A DNA stretch of 64,000 nucleotides from a virus. Below are positions 36,438 through 46,377 of the stretch, one piece after another (within the stretch, counting starts at the first letter, position 1; each line of letters begins with the position of its first letter). The translations under genes were made by a program, and so were the position numbers. The notes under the pieces are model-generated. The model did not search any database and was not told the DNA's origin. It worked only from the letters and a program-made list of their open reading frames with translations. The stretch is taken from IMG/VR virus record IMGVR_UViG_3300029267_005544, positions 122,451 through 186,450 of that record; one strand, written 5' to 3'.

Positions 36438-38456
36438 TTATACTCCTATTTTTATGGTATTATCAGTTGTATCATGCCAGAGCTCATCAGTTGCCGCTCC
36501 AGCTCCGCCTTGTGTTGTTCCTGATTTCAAATAATAGGCAAATAAACCACCATCATTTGCAATTCTTATTCTTTCTGCTGAACCGCCTACACCACTTTTA
36601 TGCGTCCAAAAACCAATTCTTCCAGGAACATCATCGCTTCCCGAGGTACCATCAACCTGTCCAATAATATTAGCAGCATCATTATTAAAATCACTACCAT
36701 CATTTCCAATAAATCTGATATTTCCTAAAAATTCGTTATCGGCAACAATTGAATTACTATGTATTATTGCTGTGGCGCTTTTTCTAAAATCAAGCATTGG
36801 ACAATGATTATTGGATTCACTAAAACAAGATAATGCCAACCCACCATGCCCTGATGCTTTTGTTATTTCCATCATATGTGAATATCCAAGTGGATCTGGG
36901 GTTGGTGTTCCAACCCCTATTCTACCAGTATCCATATCCATGGTTAAAATATATGGAATATTATAAGATAAATAGCTTGACTGATCATCATTTAAAGAAT
37001 GAAAGGCAATGACGCCACCACCATTTCCAAGCATTGCAATTTTATTATCAGATCCGGCAGTTCGATCGCACATGACTAAACCGTTTGCTGGTATAGTCCC
37101 ACCATCAAGCGCTCTCTCACCTTCAAGAACTAAAAATGCCATTTCTGCTTCATCATCACTTACTATGTGTAATCCATGTCCATATGCTGCTAAATCACCA
37201 TTAGCACTCCCAATATTATTAAGTGGATTTGCTGTCATAACTCCGATATAGCCACTTTGTTTAATATAAAGTGGATTATTATCATTTGGATAAAAAGCGG
37301 TAGCAACAGATTCAACCGTTTCATATAATGTAGTTCCAATTTCATGAGTAATTATTGGACTTGATGCAGGCGCATCCTTATAAACAGTTTTTCCAAAAGT
37401 ATCCCAAGATGCTCCATTATAACCTTCAACAATAATTTGACCAATAAAATCACCACTGGAATAAGCTCCACCACCTCTTGATTTACGAATTCTTAAAGAT
37501 GAACATGAATTATCAGAGGTATTATTTAACATATCAAAAATAGAATTTGTATCATCCCATGCTAATTTTGTTGAATCGGTAACCGCAGAACCAGATTCGA
37601 ATAAAACTCTTCCAGTATTATAACTTCCTGGGGTATCAGATAATGCAAGAAATGTTGTGGCGCCGGCGTTATCATCAACATATCCTTGAGTTACAAATTT
37701 ATCATTGTCAGCAGAACCAGTTGTTACTGAAATGATTCCATCAAGTAGCCCAAGCTCGCTTGTTGTAATAGCAGAGCTCTCAATTATTGCTCCGCCAGAA
37801 CTAATCATTACCCTATCATTATTTAATGCAGTACTGCTGTTTGTCCCTCCTTGGGCAACTGGAACAACCGATATAAAATTAATACCATCAGGAACGCCAT
37901 TAACAGCCAAAATTTTATTTGCACTTCCAGTATAATTAATCGGAGTATCAGATAGTTCTATAAATTCATCCAATCCAGATGCGACATCGTCAACATACCC
38001 TTGTGTTACCAATTTATCATTATTTGATATTCCGGTTGAAACAGAGACCATATTATCAAGCAACGCTAATTCAGATGTTGTAATTACACTTTCAACAATA
38101 GAGCCGCCATTACTAATCATAACCCTTCCATTATTTAAAGCAACATCACTATTTGTTCCTCCAAGATTAATAGGAAGTTTTGCAACTGTTTGAAGTGAAC
38201 CTGTCGCTAGATTGGTAACAACACCTTCCGTGGTAAGACTCAATATTTGAGCATCTCCAGCGGCACCAATCTCTATACCAGCAACACCAATCGGGCTGTA
38301 TATTTTATTATGCTGATGCCCTGATACTTCTTTTCCAACGGTGATTGCGTCACCAACAACTGTATCAATAAGGTCTTCCCACGCGCTTGATTCACGCGGG
38401 GCCCATGGTTTTGGCGTATCTAAATAATTAAGGTCGAAACCTTTATAGTCTGCCAT
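36438..38456 (-). CDS. Tail fibre protein with internal direct repeat (672 residues)
   Basis: A classical fibre organisation. An N-terminal attachment part is followed by two copies of a ~65-residue unit (first ~38185-37985, second ~37870-37672) that share GGTNS, ALNN-RVMIS, ITTSEL-LLD and NDK-VTQGYVDD, then an Asn/Gly/Ser-rich middle and a C-terminal region with short strands ending in NTIKIGV. Expected to trimerise and contact the host. The final WHDTTDNTIKIG motif is common at fibre ends. Confidence 0.75.
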   Translation of the reverse strand: MADYKGFDLNYLDTPKPWAPRESSAWEDLIDTVVGDAITVGKEVSGHQHNKIYSPIGVAGIEIGAAGDAQILSLTTEGVVTNLATGSLQTVAKLPINLGGTNSDVALNNGRVMISNGGSIVESVITTSELALLDNMVSVSTGISNNDKLVTQGYVDDVASGLDEFIELSDTPINYTGSANKILAVNGVPDGINFISVVPVAQGGTNSSTALNNDRVMISSGGAIIESSAITTSELGLLDGIISVTTGSADNDKFVTQGYVDDNAGATTFLALSDTPGSYNTGRVLFESGSAVTDSTKLAWDDTNSIFDMLNNTSDNSCSSLRIRKSRGGGAYSSGDFIGQIIVEGYNGASWDTFGKTVYKDAPASSPIITHEIGTTLYETVESVATAFYPNDNNPLYIKQSGYIGVMTANPLNNIGSANGDLAAYGHGLHIVSDDEAEMAFLVLEGERALDGGTIPANGLVMCDRTAGSDNKIAMLGNGGGVIAFHSLNDDQSSYLSYNIPYILTMDMDTGRIGVGTPTPDPLGYSHMMEITKASGHGGLALSCFSESNNHCPMLDFRKSATAIIHSNSIVADNEFLGNIRFIGNDGSDFNNDAANIIGQVDGTSGSDDVPGRIGFWTHKSGVGGSAERIRIANDGGLFAYYLKSGTTQGGAGAATDELWHDTTDNTIKIGV

Positions 38457-38474
38457 ACAAAGCTCCTTGTTGGC

Positions 38475-41400
38475 TTATAACTTTTGCACGTTTAGGTTTA
38501 CAATCCTAAAGAAATCGATTGTCCTTATTGCAAGCTCATCGGTAAATGTACCCATTTCTTGATCCCATTCATTATTCCATTTGGTATATGAAATTTCGAT
38601 AGGCTCCTGAACATTATTAACCAACTCTTCATTATAGAGATAACTAATAAAATTACGTATCGAAAATACACCATCAATATTATCATCAACATACTTTCTT
38701 ATCTCAGTTATCAACTGGTCATCATTAATATCACCAGTATAGAAAATAGTAAAACTTAAATCACATGGAATTTTATGTTTAACAAGAACGTCTCCATATA
38801 TCTTTTGATAAATAGAACCTTCAAAGAAATCTTGAATACGCTCAATTTCAGGGTATGTTCTATATTCAACGGTGATTACGTCTGCATCTGATTCATTAAG
38901 AACAATGTGCTTTTTTTCTTTTGAAGAGTTAATCATAATAGGGTCAGGATTTATTATTGTATACTCTGTTTCAGCAAGAGCTTCTGTATCACTGACAGTT
39001 GTTCCAATTGTTATTGATACTATCTCTACTACAGGCATTTTACAATCATTTTCAAGACTCATCTCAAAATAAGTATCAATAGGTTGCTTAACAATAGTTG
39101 TAGTAACAATTTCATATTCTTCCGAATTGTTTAAGGTTGCCAAATGAATATCAGCTTTATTATTTGCATGATATGATGCAATATTAGCACTTTCAACTTT
39201 TATATAATCAATACGAAGCAATGAGTGAATATCATCTCTAACATCCCCATTGTAACGTATCGAACCTTTAGATTTTCCAGTAGTAATAATCATGATAAAA
39301 ATATTTTTACCGTATTTGCTATCAACGAGATATCTATCGAGATTAGCAATATTGTGACGCAAAAGGCCATTTGCAATACTTTTTGAACTATCAGGATTTG
39401 ATATCCCATTGGCTTCAGACCAACCGCCCCTCGTTAATTCAGATGACCCGGACGCCGCTGTTTGGACCTCTTTGTCCCATATAAAAGCCTGGTATCCATC
39501 AGCGCTTGAGCCGCTTATAGCGCTTCTACCATACGCTCTTAGGAAAATAAAAGCCGGACTTTCAATACCATCCATATTAATTGCATAAAGAGCCATACCG
39601 GCAGATGGATTCATATCAAATGCTTTGAGATTATTGACACGCCATACATATTCAGGAACAAGTGTTTCAGTATCAAGGGTCACTTTCATTGTTGTCCCAT
39701 ATCTATTATTATATGGAGAAAGTAATCCGTTTCTATCCGGATCAGAAAATATCCCAAGAACCTTACGTGGAAGTTCAAAATGCAGCTCGTTTTCCTTTTC
39801 ATCCGGATCTGATGGCTGTTGTTCACTTGTTTTATAAAGATAAAGTGATACACGAAGATCATCGTATATAATAAATTCAAATTCGTATTCGATACCTGGC
39901 TGGATTCTAAATTCTTTCTCAGCAAGTGCTCCTATATCTGAAACAGAAATATGATCACTTATATCGAAGTCTGTTGCATATACTTGTGCTGTACCATATT
40001 TCTCATTATGGGCAAAATAAATAACAGCATTAGGGGTATCAATATCACCATCATCGTAAATATCGACCATTCTAACACCAAACCCGACACCGGTATATCC
40101 ATCAACCAGATTGGCATCATTTATACCACCAACCATAATCTGTAAATTGCTGTTTAATATATCAGATTCAGGATCGTCTCCAGGATCAGGATAAATAAAT
40201 GAACCAGTAAGTTTAACCCCCGTTCTCTTAAGGATATCTCTTCCTAATGATATAGATTCATACGCGCCCCCGGCGAGACGTATTTCATTACTGTACATAT
40301 TGATTACATTGATATTTTGCGCATCATCTGAAAGACGCCCAAAGTTACCAGGCTTCATTCCATGAGCACCAAACCTCCATTCATCTGAATTTGGAAGTAC
40401 AGATTCAAACCCTATATTTTCATCATCAATGTTATATAAATCGTTTGTAGATACTTCCATAAGTCGTTTATAATCATTAAAAAATAGACCTTTATACATA
40501 TCATCAGTGCATTCCTGGTCTAAAGGAAATCCGAGGAATGCCGGATCGCTCAATCTTGGATCTGTTTGGTCTGGATTAAAAGCTGATGATGATTGCTCAA
40601 TTGTGAGTGGGTATCTATAATCTGATACCGCTGAATGTGGGCCCCAATACCTATCAGATTGAAGGCTTCCAACATTAGGTGGAAATATTCCATACCATCC
40701 AATGTGTTTAACTATATTCTCACCATTCAGCTTCCCAAGATAATCAGCTTTTTTAAAAGGGATTGATAGATCCACACCGGTAATAAGATCGCGCTGCATA
40801 TACCGGTCGCCTGAACCTGCAATATACATTGCATTAATAACCGGAAAGAATTCTGGAAGAAGCACAATCATACTTTTCTTATTCATCATACTGCGATCGT
40901 TTATAGCATATACTAAACGATTAAAATATTCTTCATTAGTTTCATACTTTGAGCCACGAATTATATTTTCTGGATTAGTTACAGAATGGTAAGTGAATTC
41001 TATATTAATAAGCTGTGTTATTTCATTGGCGTCAGTATTGTATTCGTCACCTTTTGAAACGGCAATAATTGGTATATTGATATAATACAATGCTATCCTG
41101 TTTGTTGAATTTAAAAAAGAACTTCCTGATATTTTTCCTGGCTGTGTTGGCCTGTATTGTAAACCGGAATTCGATACAAAACGTGCTATTGTTGATATTT
41201 CTATATTCTTTTTTTCATTGAAATAAATTCTTGCCAACCCTGTTGAAAAGTCTCCTTCTATTCTACCAAGAAAAAATTTATTACCAAAGATGTTTAATTC
41301 CGCATCAGTCATTGTTTCCCATAAAGAGATGTTATTAATCCTTCTTTGTTCGGAAAGAGCATTATAAAAATCAGATAAAACCAGCCCTGCAGGCTTGACT

Positions 41401-41489
41401 GCAAGGTCATCAATAACAGTCCCTCTCTGGCCTCTTGAATTTGAATACTCAGACCATTTTTTTCTCAAAAAAGCCCAAAAATCAAACAT
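38475..41489 (-). CDS. Baseplate J-like (wedge) protein, extended
   Basis: A 1004-residue protein. The first ~280 residues (LSDFYNALSEQRRINNISL ... DAELNIFGNKFFLGR ... FVSNSGLQYRP) and the final ~150 (VLVKHKIPCDLSFTIFYTG ... YVDDNIDGVFSIRNFISYLY) match the layout of Mu gp47/T4 gp6 baseplate J proteins. A long insert (~300-850) with jelly-roll-like strands is added between them. The wedge forms the ring of the baseplate around the hub. The neighbour at 41.5 kb would fit gp25/W. Confidence 0.7.
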   Translation of the reverse strand: MFDFWAFLRKKWSEYSNSRGQRGTVIDDLAVKPAGLVLSDFYNALSEQRRINNISLWETMTDAELNIFGNKFFLGRIEGDFSTGLARIYFNEKKNIEISTIARFVSNSGLQYRPTQPGKISGSSFLNSTNRIALYYINIPIIAVSKGDEYNTDANEITQLINIEFTYHSVTNPENIIRGSKYETNEEYFNRLVYAINDRSMMNKKSMIVLLPEFFPVINAMYIAGSGDRYMQRDLITGVDLSIPFKKADYLGKLNGENIVKHIGWYGIFPPNVGSLQSDRYWGPHSAVSDYRYPLTIEQSSSAFNPDQTDPRLSDPAFLGFPLDQECTDDMYKGLFFNDYKRLMEVSTNDLYNIDDENIGFESVLPNSDEWRFGAHGMKPGNFGRLSDDAQNINVINMYSNEIRLAGGAYESISLGRDILKRTGVKLTGSFIYPDPGDDPESDILNSNLQIMVGGINDANLVDGYTGVGFGVRMVDIYDDGDIDTPNAVIYFAHNEKYGTAQVYATDFDISDHISVSDIGALAEKEFRIQPGIEYEFEFIIYDDLRVSLYLYKTSEQQPSDPDEKENELHFELPRKVLGIFSDPDRNGLLSPYNNRYGTTMKVTLDTETLVPEYVWRVNNLKAFDMNPSAGMALYAINMDGIESPAFIFLRAYGRSAISGSSADGYQAFIWDKEVQTAASGSSELTRGGWSEANGISNPDSSKSIANGLLRHNIANLDRYLVDSKYGKNIFIMIITTGKSKGSIRYNGDVRDDIHSLLRIDYIKVESANIASYHANNKADIHLATLNNSEEYEIVTTTIVKQPIDTYFEMSLENDCKMPVVEIVSITIGTTVSDTEALAETEYTIINPDPIMINSSKEKKHIVLNESDADVITVEYRTYPEIERIQDFFEGSIYQKIYGDVLVKHKIPCDLSFTIFYTGDINDDQLITEIRKYVDDNIDGVFSIRNFISYLYNEELVNNVQEPIEISYTKWNNEWDQEMGTFTDELAIRTIDFFRIVNLNVQKL

Positions 41490-41492
41490 ACT

Positions 41493-41936
41493 TTAAGTCC
41501 TTTTGATAATAGGTAAGTTGAACACTAAATTTTGATAAAGTTCAACTTCTACAGGATGCACTTGTATCTGCGCAAATACAACGTCATTAATTATTTCCAG
41601 ATTTATAAGTTCAGCGCTATCAATTTTTTCGGTATCAGGAATACCTTCAGGCTCATCATTTTTCATTGATTCAATGGTCTTATCGATTGAAACAGATATT
41701 CCTCCTGCTATACTTTGTGGATCATTTAATACCTGTGGCCTATTGATATATTTTTCCGCATCCCCAGCATATTCATCTATAACAAGTCTTTCACCAAATA
41801 AATATCTTTTTGTTTTGGTTAGAAATGTTATCTCAAAACGATTAAGTAATGCACGATTTCCATCAATCCCTTGAGGATTGTCACCTATGGCAATTTCAAA
41901 TTGCTCTCTTAAATCTGTAATGAAATCAATGTCCAT
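41493..41936 (-). CDS. Baseplate gp25/W-like candidate (147 residues)
   Basis: It lies 3 bases upstream of the J-like gene, where large myoviruses usually carry gp25/W. LLNRFEITFLTKTKRYLFG (~30-48) resembles the gp25 helix-and-loop that begins the baseplate wedge, and the C-terminal half is strand-rich. The match is mainly contextual, so an unrelated baseplate protein is possible. Confidence 0.5.
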   Translation of the reverse strand: MDIDFITDLREQFEIAIGDNPQGIDGNRALLNRFEITFLTKTKRYLFGERLVIDEYAGDAEKYINRPQVLNDPQSIAGGISVSIDKTIESMKNDEPEGIPDTEKIDSAELINLEIINDVVFAQIQVHPVEVELYQNLVFNLPIIKRT

Positions 41937-41975
41937 AATATTAAAATAGTAATAAAACCCTTATAACGCTATTGA

Positions 41976-44054
41976 TTAATCTATGCTTCCAAAAGTATCC
42001 GGAGGTAATTCATTAAAATCTTTTTGCGTAAATTCAGCATTCATATCCCAATTATCTATATATGATCGCGCACCAATTAACCTTCCTTCATTTTCCTCTA
42101 TAGTTGCTATGAAATTTAAATCTATTTCCGATGGAGGAATACAGGCATTTGCAAGAGCCGCAGCTTCTGCAGCTTCAGCATTATTATAAAGATCAGGGTA
42201 GGCCGCACGACAATTTGCGTATGTTGGCATAGTATCATCAAGGCCACCCTTTATTATAGATGTTACAATATCTGCAGTCACTGCTGCAATACTCATTCCA
42301 GTTGCGAAATTTTCAAGTAATCCTGCATTTGCAAGAATTCGTGAAAGGTTTCCAGCTTCCGATGACATATATGGAGTATATGAATTTAAAGTATTTAATA
42401 CTACTGAATTGTGATTAAGTAAAACTTTAAATGTATTATTTAAACTTTTAAGTATATTTGCTATTTCTCTTCTGTCATCTTCATCATTAGAAATAGCTAA
42501 TGGTGGAACTTTTGCAAGAACTGTTATTGCATCTGCTATCATTTGTATATATGGGCTTATTTTACTATCTGTTGGCGATACCGCCCACACACCAACCTCT
42601 CCATCCCAATCAGGAATTTGTTCGAGAGCTTTATAAAATTTTTCAAAATCGTCATTAGCAAATTGTAAAACATCATCAGAATTAATCAAATCAGCCAAAC
42701 TTTGAGTTATTGTTCCATCAAGTAACGCATCTGCTGATGATAATAATCCATATCCTGTCGATACTGTTGTTGCTAATTCTGTTGAACTTATTTTTGCAGA
42801 CGGGGTTTCATATCTAGCCACATTCTCAGAAAAATCTTCTTCTGCAACTTCCATTAGTGATTGTGCCGTCTCAATTGATTTAATTGCTGCAGACGCCGAG
42901 GCATTTGATGTCTTTCTTAACATATCAATAATTTCATTGATAAGATTTGTAATCAAATTTCTTATATCGTAGATTGCATTACAAAGAGCCTGGCTCCTAA
43001 TATAAGCAGAATATGCATCTTTTAAATTTTCAACAAATGCTGCAAGATTATTTCCTAAATTATTTATATCATTTGAAAATTCAGCAGCAATTCCGCCAAT
43101 TGCGTTAAAATATGTGCTTTTATCTATCGCAGCTTGTGCTGTTGCTTCTAATTCTGCAGCGTGTAATTTTTCTTTATACTCTGTATCAAGAACATTTCTT
43201 TTTATCGCATATTCATGTCGCAATTTTTCTTCTTCAAGAGCATTTTTTAGACTTTCACTATTTTTACTTATTAATGCAGATTGATTACTATACCATAAAG
43301 AAAGTTCTTTTCTACTTTTTTTATAATTACTATCTATTTTTTCTTTTAATTCTTTGTACCGTTTGTCGCGATTTTGTTCAACTTTTTTTGTTATTTGAAA
43401 TTTTGTATCAACAATAGAATCCGGCTTTGTGATACTTATTGCCTGTTCAAGATTAAATTGCATCTGACGATATTTTGTTTCATTAAAAACAGCATTTCTT
43501 GCTCCACTTTCTTCTGATGGATCGCCCTCAAGCTCGGTTATAATATCAATAGAAAGAAATATTGCTTCCTGAATATATGGAAGTGCCGTTTTTAATTGTT
43601 CATAATACCGTGAACCTCCAATACCTTGCGTCCATTTAAGTATGATATATAATATTGTACGCATGTTACGTCTTGCCTCTCGTAGCAACTTCCTTTCTTC
43701 ATTAGCCGCCTTAACCGCTTCTTTATGAGGAATTGCCACGAGAGAAAATATTGCTGTAGGATTTGCTAAAAGGATTTTCAATATCGATGAAAGAATAGAT
43801 TCAAGTAATGTACTTGCCATTCCTGAAACAGAACCAAGCATTGATTTGGCAATAGATCCAGCTGCTGATGATATTGCTGAAATTGTTTCTGCCGACATTA
43901 CATCAAGTAAATTAACAATTCCATATTTCAACTTGGCTTTATTTTCTAATAACGATTTAAGTTTCTGCGAAATTTCTCTCACACGCTTAATAATCTTGAC
44001 AATAGAAATTTGCGTTTTGAGTATTGTTTCGCATGCTTGTTTTTGAGGGGGCAT
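41976..44054 (-). CDS. Helical, coiled-coil tail structural protein (692 residues)
   Basis: Mostly helical with two hydrophobic Ala/Ser/Leu-rich stretches near residues 55-115 and a long coiled coil at ~210-310 (KEKIDSNYKKSRKELSLW ... LRHEYAIKRNVLD). It could be a tail-tube-lumen, membrane-contacting or tail-completion protein. No family is recognised. It separates the baseplate block from the cargo block. Ribosome site AAGGA. Confidence 0.6.
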   Translation of the reverse strand: MPPQKQACETILKTQISIVKIIKRVREISQKLKSLLENKAKLKYGIVNLLDVMSAETISAISSAAGSIAKSMLGSVSGMASTLLESILSSILKILLANPTAIFSLVAIPHKEAVKAANEERKLLREARRNMRTILYIILKWTQGIGGSRYYEQLKTALPYIQEAIFLSIDIITELEGDPSEESGARNAVFNETKYRQMQFNLEQAISITKPDSIVDTKFQITKKVEQNRDKRYKELKEKIDSNYKKSRKELSLWYSNQSALISKNSESLKNALEEEKLRHEYAIKRNVLDTEYKEKLHAAELEATAQAAIDKSTYFNAIGGIAAEFSNDINNLGNNLAAFVENLKDAYSAYIRSQALCNAIYDIRNLITNLINEIIDMLRKTSNASASAAIKSIETAQSLMEVAEEDFSENVARYETPSAKISSTELATTVSTGYGLLSSADALLDGTITQSLADLINSDDVLQFANDDFEKFYKALEQIPDWDGEVGVWAVSPTDSKISPYIQMIADAITVLAKVPPLAISNDEDDRREIANILKSLNNTFKVLLNHNSVVLNTLNSYTPYMSSEAGNLSRILANAGLLENFATGMSIAAVTADIVTSIIKGGLDDTMPTYANCRAAYPDLYNNAEAAEAAALANACIPPSEIDLNFIATIEENEGRLIGARSYIDNWDMNAEFTQKDFNELPPDTFGSID

Positions 44055-44109
44055 TATTTTTTTTCCTTATCATTCTTTTTATACGTTGCCGCGATAGTAT
44101 TAATCCTCA

Positions 44110-45933
44110 TTATGACAGTCTGGGGCCGAAAAGCGCACCACCAATACCACCTACAATACCACCTGATATTATCCGCCTCGGAAGGTATTCCCAGTATCTC
44201 GCTCTTGCTTTTTCCTTTTCCGTCTCGACACGATTCTTGTAATCTTCAACACTCTCCAGACTTCTTCTTCTACTCACCTTGTGCTTATAAGGAAAGGCAG
44301 AGCCAACCGCACCAATAACACCACCCACTGCAGCTCTGGTTAAAACAGGATGCTCTATTGCTGCATGGGTCATCATGGCAACGCCGTCACCTATCATCTT
44401 TGAAAGTTTGGCAGCAATTGCCGATTTTGATGACAATTTAATTATCTCACTATAAAAAGAACTATTATAGGATGATTCCTTTTGCATTCCCTCTTCCTTA
44501 AAAATATCAAGGAATTTATCAAGAAGTTCCTGTTTATTTTTACTTAGATTTTCTAAGTATTGATCGGCAGATGTGTCAGACTTTTTCCTGAAAACTTTTT
44601 GTATAATATTTTTGGGAATTGTCGTTTGGTATTTTATTACATCAACTTTCCTTTCATCGCTTGGGAGGTTTTCATGAGATTTGTATCTAATTCCCCTACC
44701 GATAACCTGCTCGATCCTTGATTGGTTCCAGTGCGGCTCAACTATCTGAATAGAACGGGTCTCTTTTAGGTCAAGACCCTCTGAGCCTGCTCCGCTTACC
44801 AGAATTGCCTTTACCTCACCTTTATTGTATTTATCAACAGATTCCTTTTTCTTCTTGTCATTTAACTGGCCGGTAAAACGGGCGTATGGTATACCACGCC
44901 TCTCCATCTCCTCTGCAATAATATCAACACCAGCGCCAATATAATTTGAGTACACAATACCTTTATGCTTCTTATTCTTTTTTACCTTTTCTTCAAAATC
45001 ATCAACAACAGCTTTAAGTTTTGGTGAAATCATTTCTTTACCACCATACGGCCTCGTAGTATTGGATACCTGCCTTGCCGCAGTCATAAATGCATTTAAT
45101 TCTTTCAGCTCTTTCTTTGATAAAGGCATGTTCATACGAATTTTTAACGCAACGACAGGATTGGCCCTTTTGGTAATATATTGATAATATTTAACTTGCT
45201 CTGGTGATGCCTCAACTCCCTTCACCTCATCGATACGATCTGGATAGTTTTCTTCACCGGGCTTATAATAATGAACCTTTCCCTTAATAGCTCCTTTAAT
45301 CTCATCAACGTGCCTGGGGTAAAATTCGACACCCGGCTTCATACCCATCAAATACTTTAATGGTGATAAGCCAATCACCTTCTCTCCAACAAATTTTGTA
45401 TTAAACATATATGGGTCAAGAGGTATATTCCTCGCTTCTGGAGTCAACGTTCTTATAATTGGCGCAAGCTCATACGGATGGTTCGTCGCAGGGGTTCCGG
45501 TTAAAAGTATCCTTTTCGGGTATGATAGTGCAGACCCAACAACTGCCTGCGAAGTCATTGTATCATGCCTACCAATGCGCTGAGGCTCATCGAATACAAC
45601 AGCTTTTGCTCCTGGAGTTGGGCCCTCTTTTATGAACTTATTATAAGAAACAACATTCCTCTTCGCACCCCCAGGTGTAGTAAATTTATCAAGCTCCTTT
45701 TTATAATTCTCTCTGAGAGATGCAGGCACAACAACATCAACAGAGCCACCATCTTCAGTTCCGGCAATTGATGTTATTGTCTTTCCTGAACCCAAATGGT
45801 GGAGTAGAAGAAGAGCATTTTCTTTATCAAGCTTTTTTAAAGCTTCAGACTGGTGCTGCAATAACTCGCCTTTAAACTTCGATAATTTTTCAATTTCAGA
45901 TATAAAAGCTTGTTTATAAATACTATAATTCAT
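44110..45933 (-). CDS. Tagged SNF2/NPH-I-like superfamily 2 helicase (cargo candidate)
   Basis: A 607-residue protein with leader MNYSIYKQAFISEIEKLS. SF2 motifs: HHLGSGKT (45-52), VVP near 68, VFDEPQ (113-118), LLTGTPA (143-149), then a C-lobe with IVYSN, GAGSEGLDL and QVIGRGIRY followed by SHENLP. The order matches viral NPH-I/SNF2-like ATPases that work on DNA or transcription complexes. After ~485 the enzyme ends and a second leader-like sequence (YNSSFYSEIIKLSSKSA) opens a ~110-residue Gly-rich/hydrophobic tail, as if a second packaged protein had been fused. Its place among tagged genes suggests virion packaging. Confidence 0.8.
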   Translation of the reverse strand: MNYSIYKQAFISEIEKLSKFKGELLQHQSEALKKLDKENALLLLHHLGSGKTITSIAGTEDGGSVDVVVPASLRENYKKELDKFTTPGGAKRNVVSYNKFIKEGPTPGAKAVVFDEPQRIGRHDTMTSQAVVGSALSYPKRILLTGTPATNHPYELAPIIRTLTPEARNIPLDPYMFNTKFVGEKVIGLSPLKYLMGMKPGVEFYPRHVDEIKGAIKGKVHYYKPGEENYPDRIDEVKGVEASPEQVKYYQYITKRANPVVALKIRMNMPLSKKELKELNAFMTAARQVSNTTRPYGGKEMISPKLKAVVDDFEEKVKKNKKHKGIVYSNYIGAGVDIIAEEMERRGIPYARFTGQLNDKKKKESVDKYNKGEVKAILVSGAGSEGLDLKETRSIQIVEPHWNQSRIEQVIGRGIRYKSHENLPSDERKVDVIKYQTTIPKNIIQKVFRKKSDTSADQYLENLSKNKQELLDKFLDIFKEEGMQKESSYNSSFYSEIIKLSSKSAIAAKLSKMIGDGVAMMTHAAIEHPVLTRAAVGGVIGAVGSAFPYKHKVSRRRSLESVEDYKNRVETEKEKARARYWEYLPRRIISGGIVGGIGGALFGPRLS

Positions 45934-45956
45934 AATTTATTCTTTCTTACAATTTT

Positions 45957-46367
45957 TTAGTTTTTTGAAAAATAGGATTTTGCACCCAATCCAGCTAAAC
46001 CAATACCGCCAGCCGTCGCAACACCCCTTGCAACAGATGGAATACCTGTTCTTTCCAGATTTTTTCTGGCAAGACCCGTATGATATGCATAACTAATATC
46101 ACCCGGGCTTCCCATAGCAAATTGCGGCCTTCTCATTCCTGCTTTCGGAGTAATCGCTGCTTTTGCCGCGGCACTATGCATTTGATATCTTTTGAACCGT
46201 TCTGCCTTGGCACCTATTGATGTAGGAAGCCTTTTGATTTTTCGACCAATGGTTCCAATTATTTTACGCCCATGTCGTTTAACAATATTACCGAAACCTG
46301 ATTGGGCAATTTTCTCTATCTCATCTTCAAAAGCAGCCATATAAACATCATAATAAACATTGTTCAT
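45957..46367 (-). CDS. Tagged small basic protein (136 residues)
   Basis: The start is set at ATG 46367, which has GAGGT at good spacing; the longer frame to 46439 overlaps the sigma gene and lacks a site. The leader YYDVYMAAFEDEIEKIA is followed by a very basic domain (KRHGRKIIGTIGRKIKRLP) and a Gly/Ala-rich hydrophobic end. This looks like an internal virion protein that binds DNA or membrane. No family recognised. Confidence 0.75.
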   Translation of the reverse strand: MNNVYYDVYMAAFEDEIEKIAQSGFGNIVKRHGRKIIGTIGRKIKRLPTSIGAKAERFKRYQMHSAAAKAAITPKAGMRRPQFAMGSPGDISYAYHTGLARKNLERTGIPSVARGVATAGGIGLAGLGAKSYFSKN

Positions 46368-46377
46368 AATCCATACC

